From Cycas panzhihuaensis (Eukaryota > Cycadophyta): a stretch of DNA of 64,000 nt. Every line of letters starts with the position of its first letter. The first letter of the stretch is position 1. Shown here in pieces: positions 50,897-62,788 of the stretch. Where the stretch lies: the NCBI GenBank assembly GCA_023213395.1, contig CM041465.1, positions 241,187,741 to 241,251,740 of the forward strand. Direction: 5' to 3'. The position numbers and the translations under genes were made by a program. The notes beneath the pieces were generated by a model. That model saw only the letters and a program-made list of their open reading frames with translations, did no database searches and was not told the origin of the DNA.

Positions 50897-51520
50897 AGGA
50901 ATTTGACGCAGACACTGTGTATATCCTTTTTTTTTTACGTTAATTGTTGGAAATGTAGGTGGCCGTTAGAAGACGTTAAAACGAAGTCTTGCCCTCCCTT
51001 TGAATCCCAAAAACTGAGAAAACCACGTGCCAACGATGGTGGGGAAATCCGGTTCCAGTACCTTGGCGCTGCCGAATGCATTTGCCGACCGCAAGTGTCC
51101 CACACGTTTTGCCGATTTTCTCATGTCTTTGTAGACGAATCTCAGAGGTGGATTTCAAATTAAATTTCATAAATATGAAATGAGAATTTGAGGGATGTAT
51201 GCGCGGGTCGAAAATGTGTGTTGGCATGAAAACTGCAAGGTTGCGAACAGATAACGTTTGACCATGTTGGATGTCCTCCGGTTTGAGTCATTCGGCGGTT
51301 TTGTGTTGCTCGCCAAACATAATAACAAGAGACAGGGACGAACGGAAAATGTGTCTCCCGTGGGTGACCGTGGCGGAGGTCTGGGGATCGAATAAAGTCT
51401 GGGCACGCCAAATCCACCTGGAGTTAACCTTTTTGAGTGGTCTAACCTCGGTCTAGTTGGGGTTGGATGTATGGTTAAACGTTACGTTTGGGTTTTGATT
51501 ATTTTAAAAGAGAAAATAAA
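50897..51520 (+). other. SAUR 3' flank, probable 3' UTR
   Basis: Moderately GC-rich sequence that keeps gene-like composition for about 600 bp after the SAUR stop. AATAAA occurs at 51391-51396 and an A-rich aaaataaaaa at about 51510. Short open frames on both strands overlap one another and show no family, so I call none of them genes. Confidence 0.45.
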
Positions 51521-53100
51521 AAGGTGTGCGGTAGCTTTCGAATGCTTTTATTAGTCGTGGATCGATCTCCTTACGTGAATGTGTTTTGGTGCCGTGAGTG
51601 ATAAAAGGGTGTTATGACCAATGCTCATTTATTTTGTATACAATAGCATGGACTAGTCCTCCCCAAGGTCTCCACTCAATGAGGGAGCCCTCTATGTGTG
51701 TTCTATGCAAAGAATTCTTTATACCCATCCCACTCCTATATATAATCTCAAGATGCCCATCGCAAACCTCCACAGGTAGACAATGATTATCAATAGTGCA
51801 CTCATGGATTCCAAAATTGTTGCCCAAAATTTGGGAGAACTAGCGTTTGACCAATCAATCAGCTTTCTCTTATTCAACTTGGGCAAGTTTTAAAGGATGC
51901 AATTGATTTCACATGAGTTTTATGTGTATTGGTGGATGCTTTTTATTTCTTATCCTTGTTGAAACATATCTTTTTATCAATCACAAATATTATTCAAAAA
52001 ATTAGGGAGAGAACATTATCCTCTTCATTCCCGTAGATGATGTAAAAACAAAATCTCATAAAGGGTGTAAAAATATACAAATTTATATCATTGCACAAAC
52101 TAAAAGAGACTAGAGTATGCTAAATTTGTTCCCAACTATCGAGTTGAGGGGAAGCTACATGACCCTCTCAAAGATTATCTCATTTGTCTAGTAGACATTC
52201 CCTTACTTTACAATGCTTGGCTTAGGCCAATTAAATATTTAAAGGGGCATTAACTTCTGTCATCTTTGACTCTTCAATCTTTTAACTACCCTAGTTGAGT
52301 TGCATCCTAAATATTTACAACTATTTCTATGGAGATTGAGATGTCCACTTCTATATAGCAGAATGATCATTTCTTGAATTTCTTTGTCCTCTAGATCGAG
52401 TACATTGTCTCTCCTATTAGTACAAGCTCCCCTCTTCTGAATTAACTCTTAATATAGTATAGGAAATTAAACCCTAGTGGTTTATGAGTTATTATAGATG
52501 GGTAAGCTTTCCTTGCACTTTTCACGTCTACGTATCTATTTACAATCCATAAGTGAACAACACAAGTAGAACCATTTCGTTACTAAACATGGCCATTAGA
52601 TTTTCGTTTTCAACACAATATAAAAACTCAGTCCAAAGCATTTTACATATTTATAAAAATTTATGAGAAAACTCTTTGTTGTCCCCAAGTAAGGTTGCAT
52701 TCCATCTGGGTTTTTTACTAGGCACAAAATGGCTTGGATTTAATCACCAATCCATTATAGAAAATTGACTATACATAAAAGGATGCTTTATTATGCATAA
52801 GGCTACTAAATATTCACTCACCTTGGGTGAATAGCTTGTGCATTCGTGAGGCAAAAAAATTAATGAATGATTTATACTAATGTCATGCCTAAACTTGCAT
52901 ATAAACCCTAAAATTAGTAGTTAGTTTAATTTAGTTAATTATGCAATTGTTTGGTTAACATAATTGTATATATATTAGTTTCTTAGTTAGTAGGGGTTCC
53001 TTTAAGTGATTTGGGAACTCTAAGGCATGTAACCAAGCCATGACACTAATAGTAAGCATATGCTATTGTCATGTTATGTTTACATTGTAAGTGGGATCAT
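51521..53100. other. Unassigned sequence between SAUR and gypsy gag
   Basis: Returns to AT-rich. The stretch 51612-51827 is open on the minus strand (71 codons, GIHECTIDNHCLPVEVCDG) and less AT-rich; it could be a fragment of a gene, but I recognise no family. The remainder shows nothing I can name. Confidence 0.4.
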
Positions 53101-53989
53101 AGAATTGGCCATGGCATAGTGTGAAAAAGATGATGGCAAGATGGTAAAGAATTTATCAATGTGAATGAAGAAAGTAAAATCAAAAGCATTAACCTAAGAA
53201 TAACGACATCAACATCGGGACTAGATCAACCATGCAATAGACATAATGAGAAAGGAAAAGTAAGAACTAGTGTAAGGGGTAGTAACCTAAGGTATAACAT
53301 GAATGAGCTAGGATAAAGTAAAGGCATTAAGAATTCAAGTAGAAGGGGGTGTTGAAGTCATAGAGTCCATAGATAAGGATGAAGGTACAACAACCATTAG
53401 TGGGTACAATAGAAAAATTAGTAATTACACAAGGGAGCATGCATCTGATATATATGAATCAATATTACCTCAACAAATTTAATCGAAGATTTCATCACAT
53501 GATTCTTTGCAAGGTGCATCCTTGTCATTGATATCCCTAGTAAATCATTTAATTCAAGAATATTCTATACTATTCCCATTATCATTTGGTCTTTCATGAC
53601 TAGAGTTATCATCAACCAGTTCTCCATCACTAGCAATGTCACCTACGAGATCATCAACATCATCATGTCTTTAAGGAAAGAGAAGTCATCCCTCCATTCA
53701 TCAAGTTTCAATAGGAGTAGAGATCTAGAAGAGCATTTGTTTGCATACATATGAATTTAAGGGATTCATAAGATATTGACAGAAGATGAACTCACTGATC
53801 TTTTCATAACAATGCTACACAGACCTACAATGGTAGGGTTTAGAGTTATGGAGAAATAATTTAAAGGTTGGGATGACATTTAAGCAAAATTTAAGGATGG
53901 AAAAAATGATACTTTAGTAGTGCATAATCTATGACTTTATAACAAAAATACTATGAGTTGATTAAAGAATTTGATAGAAGGATGCAAGT
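53101..53989 (+). pseudogene. Second gypsy-type gag, 5' part
   Basis: Plus-strand, stop-ridden sequence with gag-like strings (NRSRDLEEHLFAYI near 53.7-53.76 kb, ELTDLFITMLHRPTMVGF near 53.78-53.84 kb, GWDDI near 53.87 kb). It stops at the insertion point of element F and resumes at 59,970. The family call rests on the zinc knuckle and protease beyond the insertion. Confidence 0.5.
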
Positions 53990-54284
53990 TATTAGAAACA
54001 AGCATACAAATCTTTTATGTACATAACAGGCACAAAAGATGCAAACACACATAAATAGAATTAATGTGATTTTTTTTGGTAAAAACCCACCACAAAATAA
54101 TAGATTATATCGATACCAAAGGTTAAATTTACAATGGACTTAGGATCGCTCTAAATAGATCCATAAGTGTCTCCAATATACATCTGTCATCCTACATACA
54201 ATAATATATTACATCATAATATTCATACCATAGCACACCAAATCAATATTAGTCGGGTTAAGTGGTTAAGTCACCACTTTAACG
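53990..54284 (-). repeat. Element F 3' LTR
   Basis: Partner of 59669-59964; both outer ends show transitions from TG/CA. Confidence 0.9.
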
Positions 54285-54299
54285 TCCCCCCTTAATGTA

Positions 54300-55999
54300 A
54301 ATATAAGATCTTGAAGTCTTCTTAAGGGCTGGACTATCCTTTGTCTTTATCCTTAATGATATATCCCCCTCAAGGATAATTTCACTATGTTCCAAATTGG
54401 TATGAATCTTGATAAAATGGTCTTTAGTAAGAGTTTTGGTAAATACTTCCTTAAGTTATTCTTTACTTGGATATAATTTTACCTAGAACTTCCCTAATTT
54501 AATCTACTAACAAATGTAATGGTATTGAATCTCAATATTCTTTGTACATACATGAAATTCTGGATTCTTTAAAAGTAAAATAATAATTTGATTATTAATA
54601 TATATAATAAGTGTGTAGAAGATATTTTAAGATTCTCCAAAACACCTTACAAGCACACCGCTTCCCTTGTACTTACACTGACCCCTTGGTATTTAACTTC
54701 TATATAAGACAATGCAACATTGGTTTATTTTTTGGACTACCATGATACAAACTAATTACCAATACCAAAAATGTATCCAACAATTGATTTCTTATCTTCA
54801 ACATCTATACCCCAATCTACATCAATATATCCATGCAATTTAGCCTCTCAACTTTAAAGGTATTCAAGTTCAAGATTGAGTGTTCCCTTAATATACTTTA
54901 TAATCCTATTTACTACTACCCAATATAGTCCTTCAAGACTCTGCATATAATGAGATACCAATCCAATTGCATAAGTAATATCAGGCCTAGTATGAGTTAA
55001 GTAAATCAAACTCCCTACTAATTGTCAATATAACGTCCCATTTATAGCAACTTATTTATATCTTTTAGGAGCTTCGTGCCCTTGACATATAGTATTTGCA
55101 TTAGTTTGTAATCTTTCATCTTCAATCTCTCAAGCAACTTTTCTGCATACCTTGACATCATGATGCGATCATCCATCTACCTAACTTCAATGCCTAAGAA
55201 GTAATGAAATTATTTGAGATTTATCATATTAAAAGTATGTCTCAAATATGACTTTATAGATGTAATCATCTTATTTCAATTGCATGTAACAACAAGGTCA
55301 TCAATATATAATACAATAACAATTATTATAGTTTCATTTCTTTGAATATAAAGACTTAGATCCAATTATGTTATCATAAAACCATCCTCCTTTAATCTAG
55401 TATTTATCTTATCATACTAAGCATAAGGTACTTATTTTAATCCATAGAGATATTTCTTCAAATGATACACTGAGTGCTCATATCCTTCCTTCACAGAACC
55501 AAGAGGTTGAGCCATATAAATCTCCTCTTTCAAGTTTTTGTTAAGGAATGTTGACTTTACATCCATCTAGTATAACTCCCAGCCATATGTAACTACTAAA
55601 GCAAGGATTAATTGGACCATTATCATCTTGGAGATTGGTACAAATGTTTTCTCATAATCAATTCCTTCTTTTTGTTTAAATCTCTATGTAATAATTTTAG
55701 TCTTATACTTATCTACCTCTCTATTAGAGTGAAACTTCATCTTATAAACCCACTTGCAACTAACCGCATTCTTGGATGGAGGTAAGGATACTAGATCCTA
55801 TGTGTCATTCTTCATGATTGAAATATACTCCTCCTCCATTACAACTCTCCATCACAAATTTCCTTTCACTTCTTCATATGAAATAGGATCACTAGAATCA
55901 TTAGTGTCCACCACCAAAGTTTGACTAGTATGTTGACTTCTTGTTCTTCATCCATCTTTAAGATCTTTAATCATCACATTAGATTTCTCAATAGTCCTT
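54300..55999 (-). pseudogene. Element F reverse transcriptase and RNase H
   Basis: RT blocks run from about 55.9 kb. The catalytic motif reads LYIDDLVV near 55.28-55.31 kb (Y-x-D-D kept). DVDWGIDVEDKKSIVGY near 54.78-54.84 kb is the start of the copia RNase H domain (A-D-W-x-x-D-x-x-D-R-+-S-x-x-G-Y). Numerous stops are present. The order and spacing agree with element C. Confidence 0.82.
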
Positions 56000-56099
56000 C
56001 TAACCCATAATATAACACAGGGTGTTGTTTGTGCCTCTTCTTGTAGTAACTCCTTATTATTACTCCCATTTGGTCTTGTTTCCATTTTTAACACAATGC

Positions 56100-57470
56100 T
56101 TGGTTCCTTAATCTCTACAACTATTGAAACTCAACTTAGAAATAGAAGAAATGGAGGATAAATCTATCTTCAGATAAGTATGGTACATCATCAACTCATT
56201 AAATATAACATCCCAACTAACAAAAAGCTTTTTCTCTTATGGATCCCAAAGTTTGTAAGCTTTATTTTCTTCTAAGTACCCCATGAAGATACATTTTAAA
56301 CTCTTTCGATACACATCCAAGATGTATACATATACAATGTATATAAATACCTTAAAATAAGTAATGAAAGATTTTTGACCAATCCAACACTCCTTGGGGG
56401 TAATTCCATGAATAATTTTGGTAGGTATCCTATTTAGAATATAAACTGCTATTGTAATAGCTTTTACCCAAAACATTAGCAGTAGATTCTTTGTATGTAC
56501 CATACACAATGCCTTCTCCATCATGATCTGATTCTTCCTCTCTACAATACCATTTTGCTATGGGGTATATGAGATGGTTAATTCTCATTTGATACCATGA
56601 TCAAGATAGAACTACTTAAATGCATTATTGTTATACTCTTTTCTATTATCACTTCTAAAAATCTTTATTTTCTTATCACTCTCATTCTCAATACATACTT
56701 TCCATTTACAAAAACGATCAAGTACTTTATATTTATTTTTCAAGAAGAAGAACTAGGCTTTCTTACTATAATCATATATAAATGCAAGGATAAAATAAGC
56801 ACTTGATATAAAAGGATTTGATAATGGCCCCATCAAATTAGTATGCACGAGTTTTAACTTCTCCTTTACTCTCCAGGCACAATCCCTAGTAAATAGATAG
56901 CGATAGTGCCTCCCATACATCTAACCTTTATAAATACCTTCTAAATATAAAACCTCTGGTACACCTACTACCATCTTTAACCTATTTATAAGGCTGATGC
57001 TCCTATAGTTAAGATAACTAAGACACTCATTCTATAACTTACTCACATCATAAAAACTAGTAACAAAAGCATAATAGGATTCTTTTCAGGCTCTTAATTT
57101 CTCAAACACTTAAAAGTTATCTTAAACTTTTCTAGTAGCAATAATAGAGAAGTTTTTCTTTGAATCCTTAACTATGCATCTATTATTATAAAGATCAATT
57201 TTTATACCTTGCTTGTAGATTTTTCGAACAGAAAGAAGACTAAGTTTTATCTTTGGCATATAATAAAACCCATTGAACTTAGTTCCTATAAGCAAAATGA
57301 AGGCAACATCTTCTATAGGAAAAATATAGGAGGATCTCCAAGAATGACATTAGCATCACTCAGACTTGCATCTAAGACATCAAAGTTTTTCTTCTGATAG
57401 GTAATATGTTTATATTCTCTAGAGTTCAGGATCCAATAATCTTTATAATTTAACTTAGCTGATAACATTG
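56100..57470 (-). pseudogene. Element F protease and integrase
   Basis: Protease site near 57.39-57.44 kb reads YWILNSREYKHIT, the counterpart of W-I-L-D-S-G-x-x-x-H-M-T with the catalytic Asp changed to Asn and Gly to Arg. The integrase end is well preserved at 56237-56524: MMEKALCMVHTKNLLLMFW, AVYILNRIPTKIIHGITPKE and IFMGYLEENKAYKLWDP, standard copia integrase blocks. The middle part is fragmented. Confidence 0.85.
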
Positions 57471-57539
57471 ATACCCTAACACAATACACTACTACACTCT
57501 TCCCCTTGTCATCTTGGTTAGCCTTACACTTGTCTTGCT

Positions 57540-58302
57540 TCTTTAACCAATAATTCTTCTCTTTATAACCCTTTTTCTTGCAATAGTTATACTTACTTAT
57601 AAATTTCTTCTTCTCTTGAGACGTTTCTCCTATTTTCTATGTGAAATTACCTTCCTAAATAACATCTTTCCTTTATATCTTCATGACCGAAGCCTGATTT
57701 GATTATGAACTAATAAGCATTCTATGATGCTTCAACTTGGTATCCTTTGCTAGAATCAGCTTCTTTAGTGATACAAATAATTCACCCTTCATAACTTTAT
57801 CTCTTACATAGATAGTTTGAAAGGTTCCAAATGCAACTAGTAATTTTGACATGATAATCATAAAGAGTAGTGCATCATCAATTAGGTTTGACTTCAATTC
57901 ATTCAACTTGTTCTTCAAATCAATGATCTTATTCAGATGCATATTTGTGTTATTCCCAATCTCTATCTTTGAATTCAATAACTCCATCATAAGAGCAATA
58001 CGATGGTTAGTTTTCTTATTTTTAAATGTCTCATACGACTTTATCTAGATCTCATAAAACGATTCAAAGTTGTAGACTAAAGCTTTCTAGTTTGGAGCCA
58101 AAGACAACTTAAGTAAACCTATAGCTATGAACTATTTCTCCTCAACATGTATACTTTCTTTCTTATCTAAGGGAATGACTAATAATTTAGATTTGTTAAA
58201 GCCCTAATATTGATTCACCATGAGAACTAATTTCACGTTTGCCTTCCACTCATTAAAGTTATTCTTGTTGAAAATAACTAGAGGAACTAACTTTTCTATG
58301 AT
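57540..58302 (-). pseudogene. Element F gag
   Basis: Gag from about 58.3 kb: KLVPLVIFNKNNFNEWKANV and KLVLMVNQY are a copia gag N-terminus. The UBN2-type core (57703-57990) includes MHLNKIIDLKNKLNELKSNL. The zinc knuckle near 57.55-57.60 kb reads YNYCKKKGYKEKNY: of the C-C-H-C ligands only one Cys remains and the other three are Tyr. Confidence 0.82.
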
Positions 58303-59656
58303 AAAAAAATGGAAAATACATGGACACTAAACTAATCTTAAATAAGCTCTATTCCTCCCCAGAAAAAGTAGTCTATTTCAATGACTCAGAATATAAAGGA
58401 TTTACCAAAACTAGTAACCACTTATAAATAGGCCAATAGACTACTCAATAAAAATGCTTTTCTAAATAGTTATAAGTTTGATTTAATAAGCAAAAAATAT
58501 AGCTATGGAGCCAAAGCTCTCAAGCATAAATCATAATATGACAACACAATAAAATAAATATTTACTTAATGTAATGGTTAATCAAATAACTACACCCGTA
58601 ACCTCTCTCATATATCACGAAAATAACCATTCTTCATTCAACGCTACAAAACCTTATATCAATACTCTCAATACTTCATATGCTAAAGAAATAAAAAATA
58701 TATAAGATGGCCCCTCAATATATAGTATAAAATGTACCTATGAATAAACACAACTCTTTGTGGACTTGAGTAAGGGCAACCTCACACAATGGTTGTAATT
58801 TTTTCTTCACAAACTATGATCATGTCTCAACAACAAGCTTACATCTACTGTAATGTCAATCCTACATCTATTGTGTGACACTTAGAATATTTTACAATAC
58901 TATATATCTCATCTAGAATTTGTATGACTTAATACTCTATGCTTGCATCAACATGGATGGTCATATCTACATGATCAAAGACCTCAGTGTTCTAAGATTT
59001 GTGATTGCACACGATGAATATCCTTATACATGTTTACAAGGAGCATGAGTGCATGATTCATTGTGACTTATAATTATGTGCTATACTCTATCCCAATCTC
59101 TTTGCATCTATGGGAATAAGGAGATCTCTATATATACACAAATAAAAAATAAAGCCCATGATGAATATGATTATGTCTTCATGTCTTTGTGTTAAATCTA
59201 AGTAACACATCACTATTGATTTATCTACACAACTTTAGCTTCTTTGGTTACATCCTTGGTTCATCTCAATGGAGGCTAGTACATCTCTATCGGGTTGTAT
59301 AAATTTCATTTGGTTGCTCAATCAGATGGTGCAACTCATTTATAACTTTTCCCAATTAGATTGACATGAAGGCAATAGTATTATGACATCACACCACATT
59401 ACAACCCTGTAATTTTTCCTCTACACCATTGTCGTGTCTTCTTCGATAGGCATTATAACCAACTTTAAGATGTATGAGGACTACTATTGTATCTCCTTGT
59501 TTATGTCTCTTTGCTTATGCTCACATATGATAGATGTGGCAGCTCTTTCAATTGTTAGAGAAGATTAGTCCTCAACAAAGGGTTAAGCCATCACTACTTG
59601 GTAGCCTATAACCTGAACACTCCACTAACCACTTACTTACTTATACATGCCTTTCT
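58303..59656 (-). other. Element F leader
   Basis: 1.35 kb between PBS and gag, no protein recognised, AT-rich with no clear repeat. Confidence 0.55.
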
Positions 59657-59668
59657 ACTCTGATACCA
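59657..59668 (-). promoter_or_regulatory. Element F primer-binding site
   Basis: Minus strand TGGTATCAGAGT, matching the initiator-Met-tRNA PBS at 11 of 12 bases, directly adjacent to the LTR. Confidence 0.92.
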
Positions 59669-59964
59669 TATTAGAAATAAATATATAGATCTTTTATATA
59701 TACAATAAACATGAAAGATGTAAGCACAAACAAATGCAATTAAGATGGAAAAACTTTTCATAAAAACCCACTATAAAATAATAGATTATATTGATGCCGA
59801 ATATTAAATTTATAATGGACTCAAGATCTCTTTAAATAGATCCATAAGTGTCTCTAATATACATCCATCAATCTACATATAATAACATATCAAATCACAA
59901 TATTGTACCATAATAAACCATATTAACATTAGTTGAGTTAAGTGGTTAATTTACCACTCTAACA
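59669..59964 (-). repeat. Element F 5' LTR
   Basis: Partner of 53990-54284; ends ctctaaca before the TSD. Confidence 0.9.
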
Positions 59965-59969
59965 TAAGT

Positions 59970-61060
59970 GTTGGTGTCTAAATTAAATTCAAAACTAGGG
60001 GATGTCTAGGACTTTAACTAGTTCATGGAAGGAATATTGTCATGATATCAAGATAAATTGGAAATAATGACACCTAATATATATGCTCAAACATTAAAGC
60101 AAGCCCTTCAATTAAAAGAGAGACATTAGGATATGATACCCTAAGAAAGAAAGGATAAGGAAGTGAGCTAGGCTAGTGACACTAAATAACAGTCAGAGGA
60201 CATTTACAACTTACTAAAGAAGGATTTAAAATAAGAGTTGGCAGCACTTGCCATAAAATTGTAGAATCCAATGCTAGAGTGTGGTACATAAAGACATTTT
60301 ATAAATAAATATCAAAAGCATGTCATTAGGTCATCACAACTTTCAAATAGATACTTTTGTGAGATCTCTAATAAACATGTTGGGCATACCATTATGGATT
60401 ACCCATTCCACTTGAAATACACTTATCACCATTGTAGAGGAGTTTTAGTGATGGACAAAGGCTATTCTTTTAGAGTTGAGGCCATTAGCCAACGAGAAGA
60501 CTACTATATAAGGATATATCCTCAATGCTACCGATGCCACCAAGGTGCTTCGTTTGTAATAAGTGGGGACACTATTGGTAAGAATATTGAGACCTATAAA
60601 ATGGTGGAGACAAGGTTTGTGATGATTATGGACCAGGGGATCATGACATTGGATTCTATCCCTTTAAGAAAGTAACTACTATGAAATTGTTACAAAAGTA
60701 TTTCCTAAAGGATATGGGCACAATGAAGTTGATGACCTGGAGTGTCTATCAAGTTCAAACCTATAGATTATTGATGACTATCTAAATTTTATAAAGGAGA
60801 AGAATAAACTAGTGGAAGTTATTCATGTTCTATAGAGGAATATGTGGCAATAAGTTATCAAGTTCAAGAAATTAGCACTATGGTATCTTTCCTTAAAGAA
60901 ATAAGAAAAGAAATAACACCATAATATGAGAAGGGGGTGGCTAGGAGTCCATAAACTTGACATGATATAGAACCAGCTTATATTATTGAGGAGAGACAAT
61001 TCTATCCCTATAGTATATAAGCAAAGAAGATTGCAGTGACCTAATTATTATAATAACTCA
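59970..61060 (+). pseudogene. Second gypsy-type gag, 3' part with zinc knuckle
   Basis: Continuation of 53101-53989 after element F. The plus strand reads CEISNKHVGHTIMDYP near 60358-60405, a decayed C-x2-C-x4-H-x4-C nucleocapsid knuckle in which the second and last Cys are Ser and Tyr. The 93-codon open frame at 60394-60675 continues from it and has a second Cys/His-containing stretch (YPQCYRCHQGASF). No capsid core is clear in this part. Confidence 0.6.
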
Positions 61061-61140
61061 ACCATCCTTTCAAGTTGTATATGATATGGACCTTAATGGT
61101 TGAAGGATGGACAATACCATCTCAGTGGCTATAAGGGGAT

Positions 61141-61300
61141 GTAGTAGATAGTCGTGAATTTCCACTATGAACTATGTAGCCATAAGAAGAACAACTATAA
61201 TTAGTGCCATCTTAGTAATGACAAGGACACATAGTGGACAATCATGAATTTCCACCATAAATTATATAGCCATAGATAAAACAACTATAAAAAAAATTAG
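61141..61300. repeat. Imperfect 90-bp tandem duplication
   Basis: gaatttccactatgaactat at 61156 recurs as gaatttccaccataaattat at 61246, each followed by a similar stretch ending agccata and acaactataa. Confidence 0.75.
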
Positions 61301-61429
61301 TGCTTCTAAAAGAGGCAAACTCTATATCTAGAAGAGAGGCTTCTCATGAAAGAGAAATCATTATGCCTTCAAAAGAGGATGTGGTCAACCAAAGAAATTT
61401 AAGGTGTATCATATGTGATAAATAGAAGA

Positions 61430-61570
61430 TGGTGAACTAGGAAAAGGTTGAGAGATTTGAGGTGCTAAGCGCTATGGTAGATGGAGGAGCAAGTATAAAC
61501 ATTCTTTCATATAAAACTTGGAAAAGGATTGGGTAACCTAAACTTAGTAGCTTAACTTTGGCTATTAGTC
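61430..61570 (+). pseudogene. Second gypsy-type aspartic protease
   Basis: Plus strand reads MVDGGASINILSYKTW near 61474-61521, the active-site motif of plant gypsy proteases (V-D-x-G-A-x-x-N-I-L). The catalytic Asp is retained. It follows the zinc knuckle by about 1.1 kb in the same orientation, so gag and protease belong to one element. Confidence 0.75.
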
Positions 61571-62465
61571 ATGAGGGATAATTGGAGAATTTTTTCCACT
61601 AGAGTCTCTTGCAATATTCCCATTAATATAGAGAGAATTGTGGCTTTTTTAGATTTTGAAATAATCAAGATAAATGAAGGAAGAGAGTTATACCCTACTC
61701 TAGTGGGTTGATCATAACATTATGCAATTGGTACTTGTAAATTGGCTAGACCAAACTTTTACGTTAAGGAATAATAGGAAGAAAACAAAGTTACCCTTCT
61801 TCCTAGTTAAGCCTCCTTTGAGAGTAGAGATGTAAGACACTACATCCAATTCCATGGTTAAGAAGAGTAGTAATTACTCCTCAAAATATGCATATCATTA
61901 TGCAATCATGGAGGATGATGTCATTAAACCTAGATTGGGAGGAGAATAATATATAACACAAATTTTGGGTTTTGGAGTTATGCAATTTATAATTAGGCCA
62001 TTATAAGTTAATGAGTCAACTAATAAGTAATATTAGTAGACATAATAAATTGGAAGAATATATAGACTTCGAGGTGGAGGAATATTTTGAGATGGGTAGC
62101 TACTGGCCCTACTTCCACATACATGTGGATTGATACCATCGTAGTTCATGAGGAATGGACAGGGTGGCGAGAGCCTCTAATCCTAACTCGACTTACAAAT
62201 GGTTTGTCATAAGGGTGGAAGATTTCTTAGAAGTAAATGAAGAATTTTAGTAGTATATGGTTAGGACAAGTAGGTTATAGGAAAAAATGTATAGTATTAC
62301 GATAATGAATGTCATGGAGGAAAGAGAAAAATACTTTCTATCTTCTTACACTTCAGTGGAGCATGGAAATAGGTCAATCCATATGGATCTAACATATGGA
62401 ATAAATACAAAATTAAGCAAGGTTCCTAGTGAGAAATATTTAACATTACCATAAATAAGGAAGAT
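61571..62465 (+). other. Unassigned region after the protease
   Basis: Probably more of the same gypsy polyprotein but no domain is readable. It ends where element G begins. Confidence 0.4.
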
Positions 62466-62788
62466 TGTTAGAAAACACAAATGATGCAAATAAAGTTAAC
62501 ATGATCTTTTACATTAGGCAAATATCAAGTAGAAATAGATCACACGAGACACCAGATTGCCATGGGAAACCCTTACGAGTAAAAACCCACAAATCATAAT
62601 ATTTTACATTATGACAAAATGACTATATTACAAAATTAGACTTTGATCTATATTTATAGATCTAAAGTGCTAGAATATCAATACAATTATATCCATCGAT
62701 TCACTACAATTGAGAATATTCCTCCACATAATTAGGCACATAAATAAGGCCCCATTTATATTAGTCAGTACGGACATATATTCTAATA
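62466..62788 (-). repeat. Element G 3' LTR
   Basis: Related in layout to element F's LTRs (acaaaat, aaaacccaca, tagatcta phrases); the partner is not in the window. Confidence 0.7.

Larger units (their letters stand above)
53990..59964 (-). mobile_element. Ty1/copia LTR retrotransposon F, nested in gypsy gag
   Basis: Element of 5,975 bp with LTRs at 53990-54284 and 59669-59964, near-perfect TSD (caagt at 53985-53989, taagt at 59965-59969), a PBS at the right and a polypurine tract (minus TTAAGGGGGGA) at the left, so it lies on the minus strand. Domains follow copia order and are all broken. LTR divergence is about 20% by eye. It belongs to the same family group as element G. Confidence 0.93.

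Noticed and set aside
50903-51456. Several overlapping open frames after the SAUR stop on both strands
   Set aside because: They overlap one another, have no recognisable domain and lie where a 3' UTR is expected.
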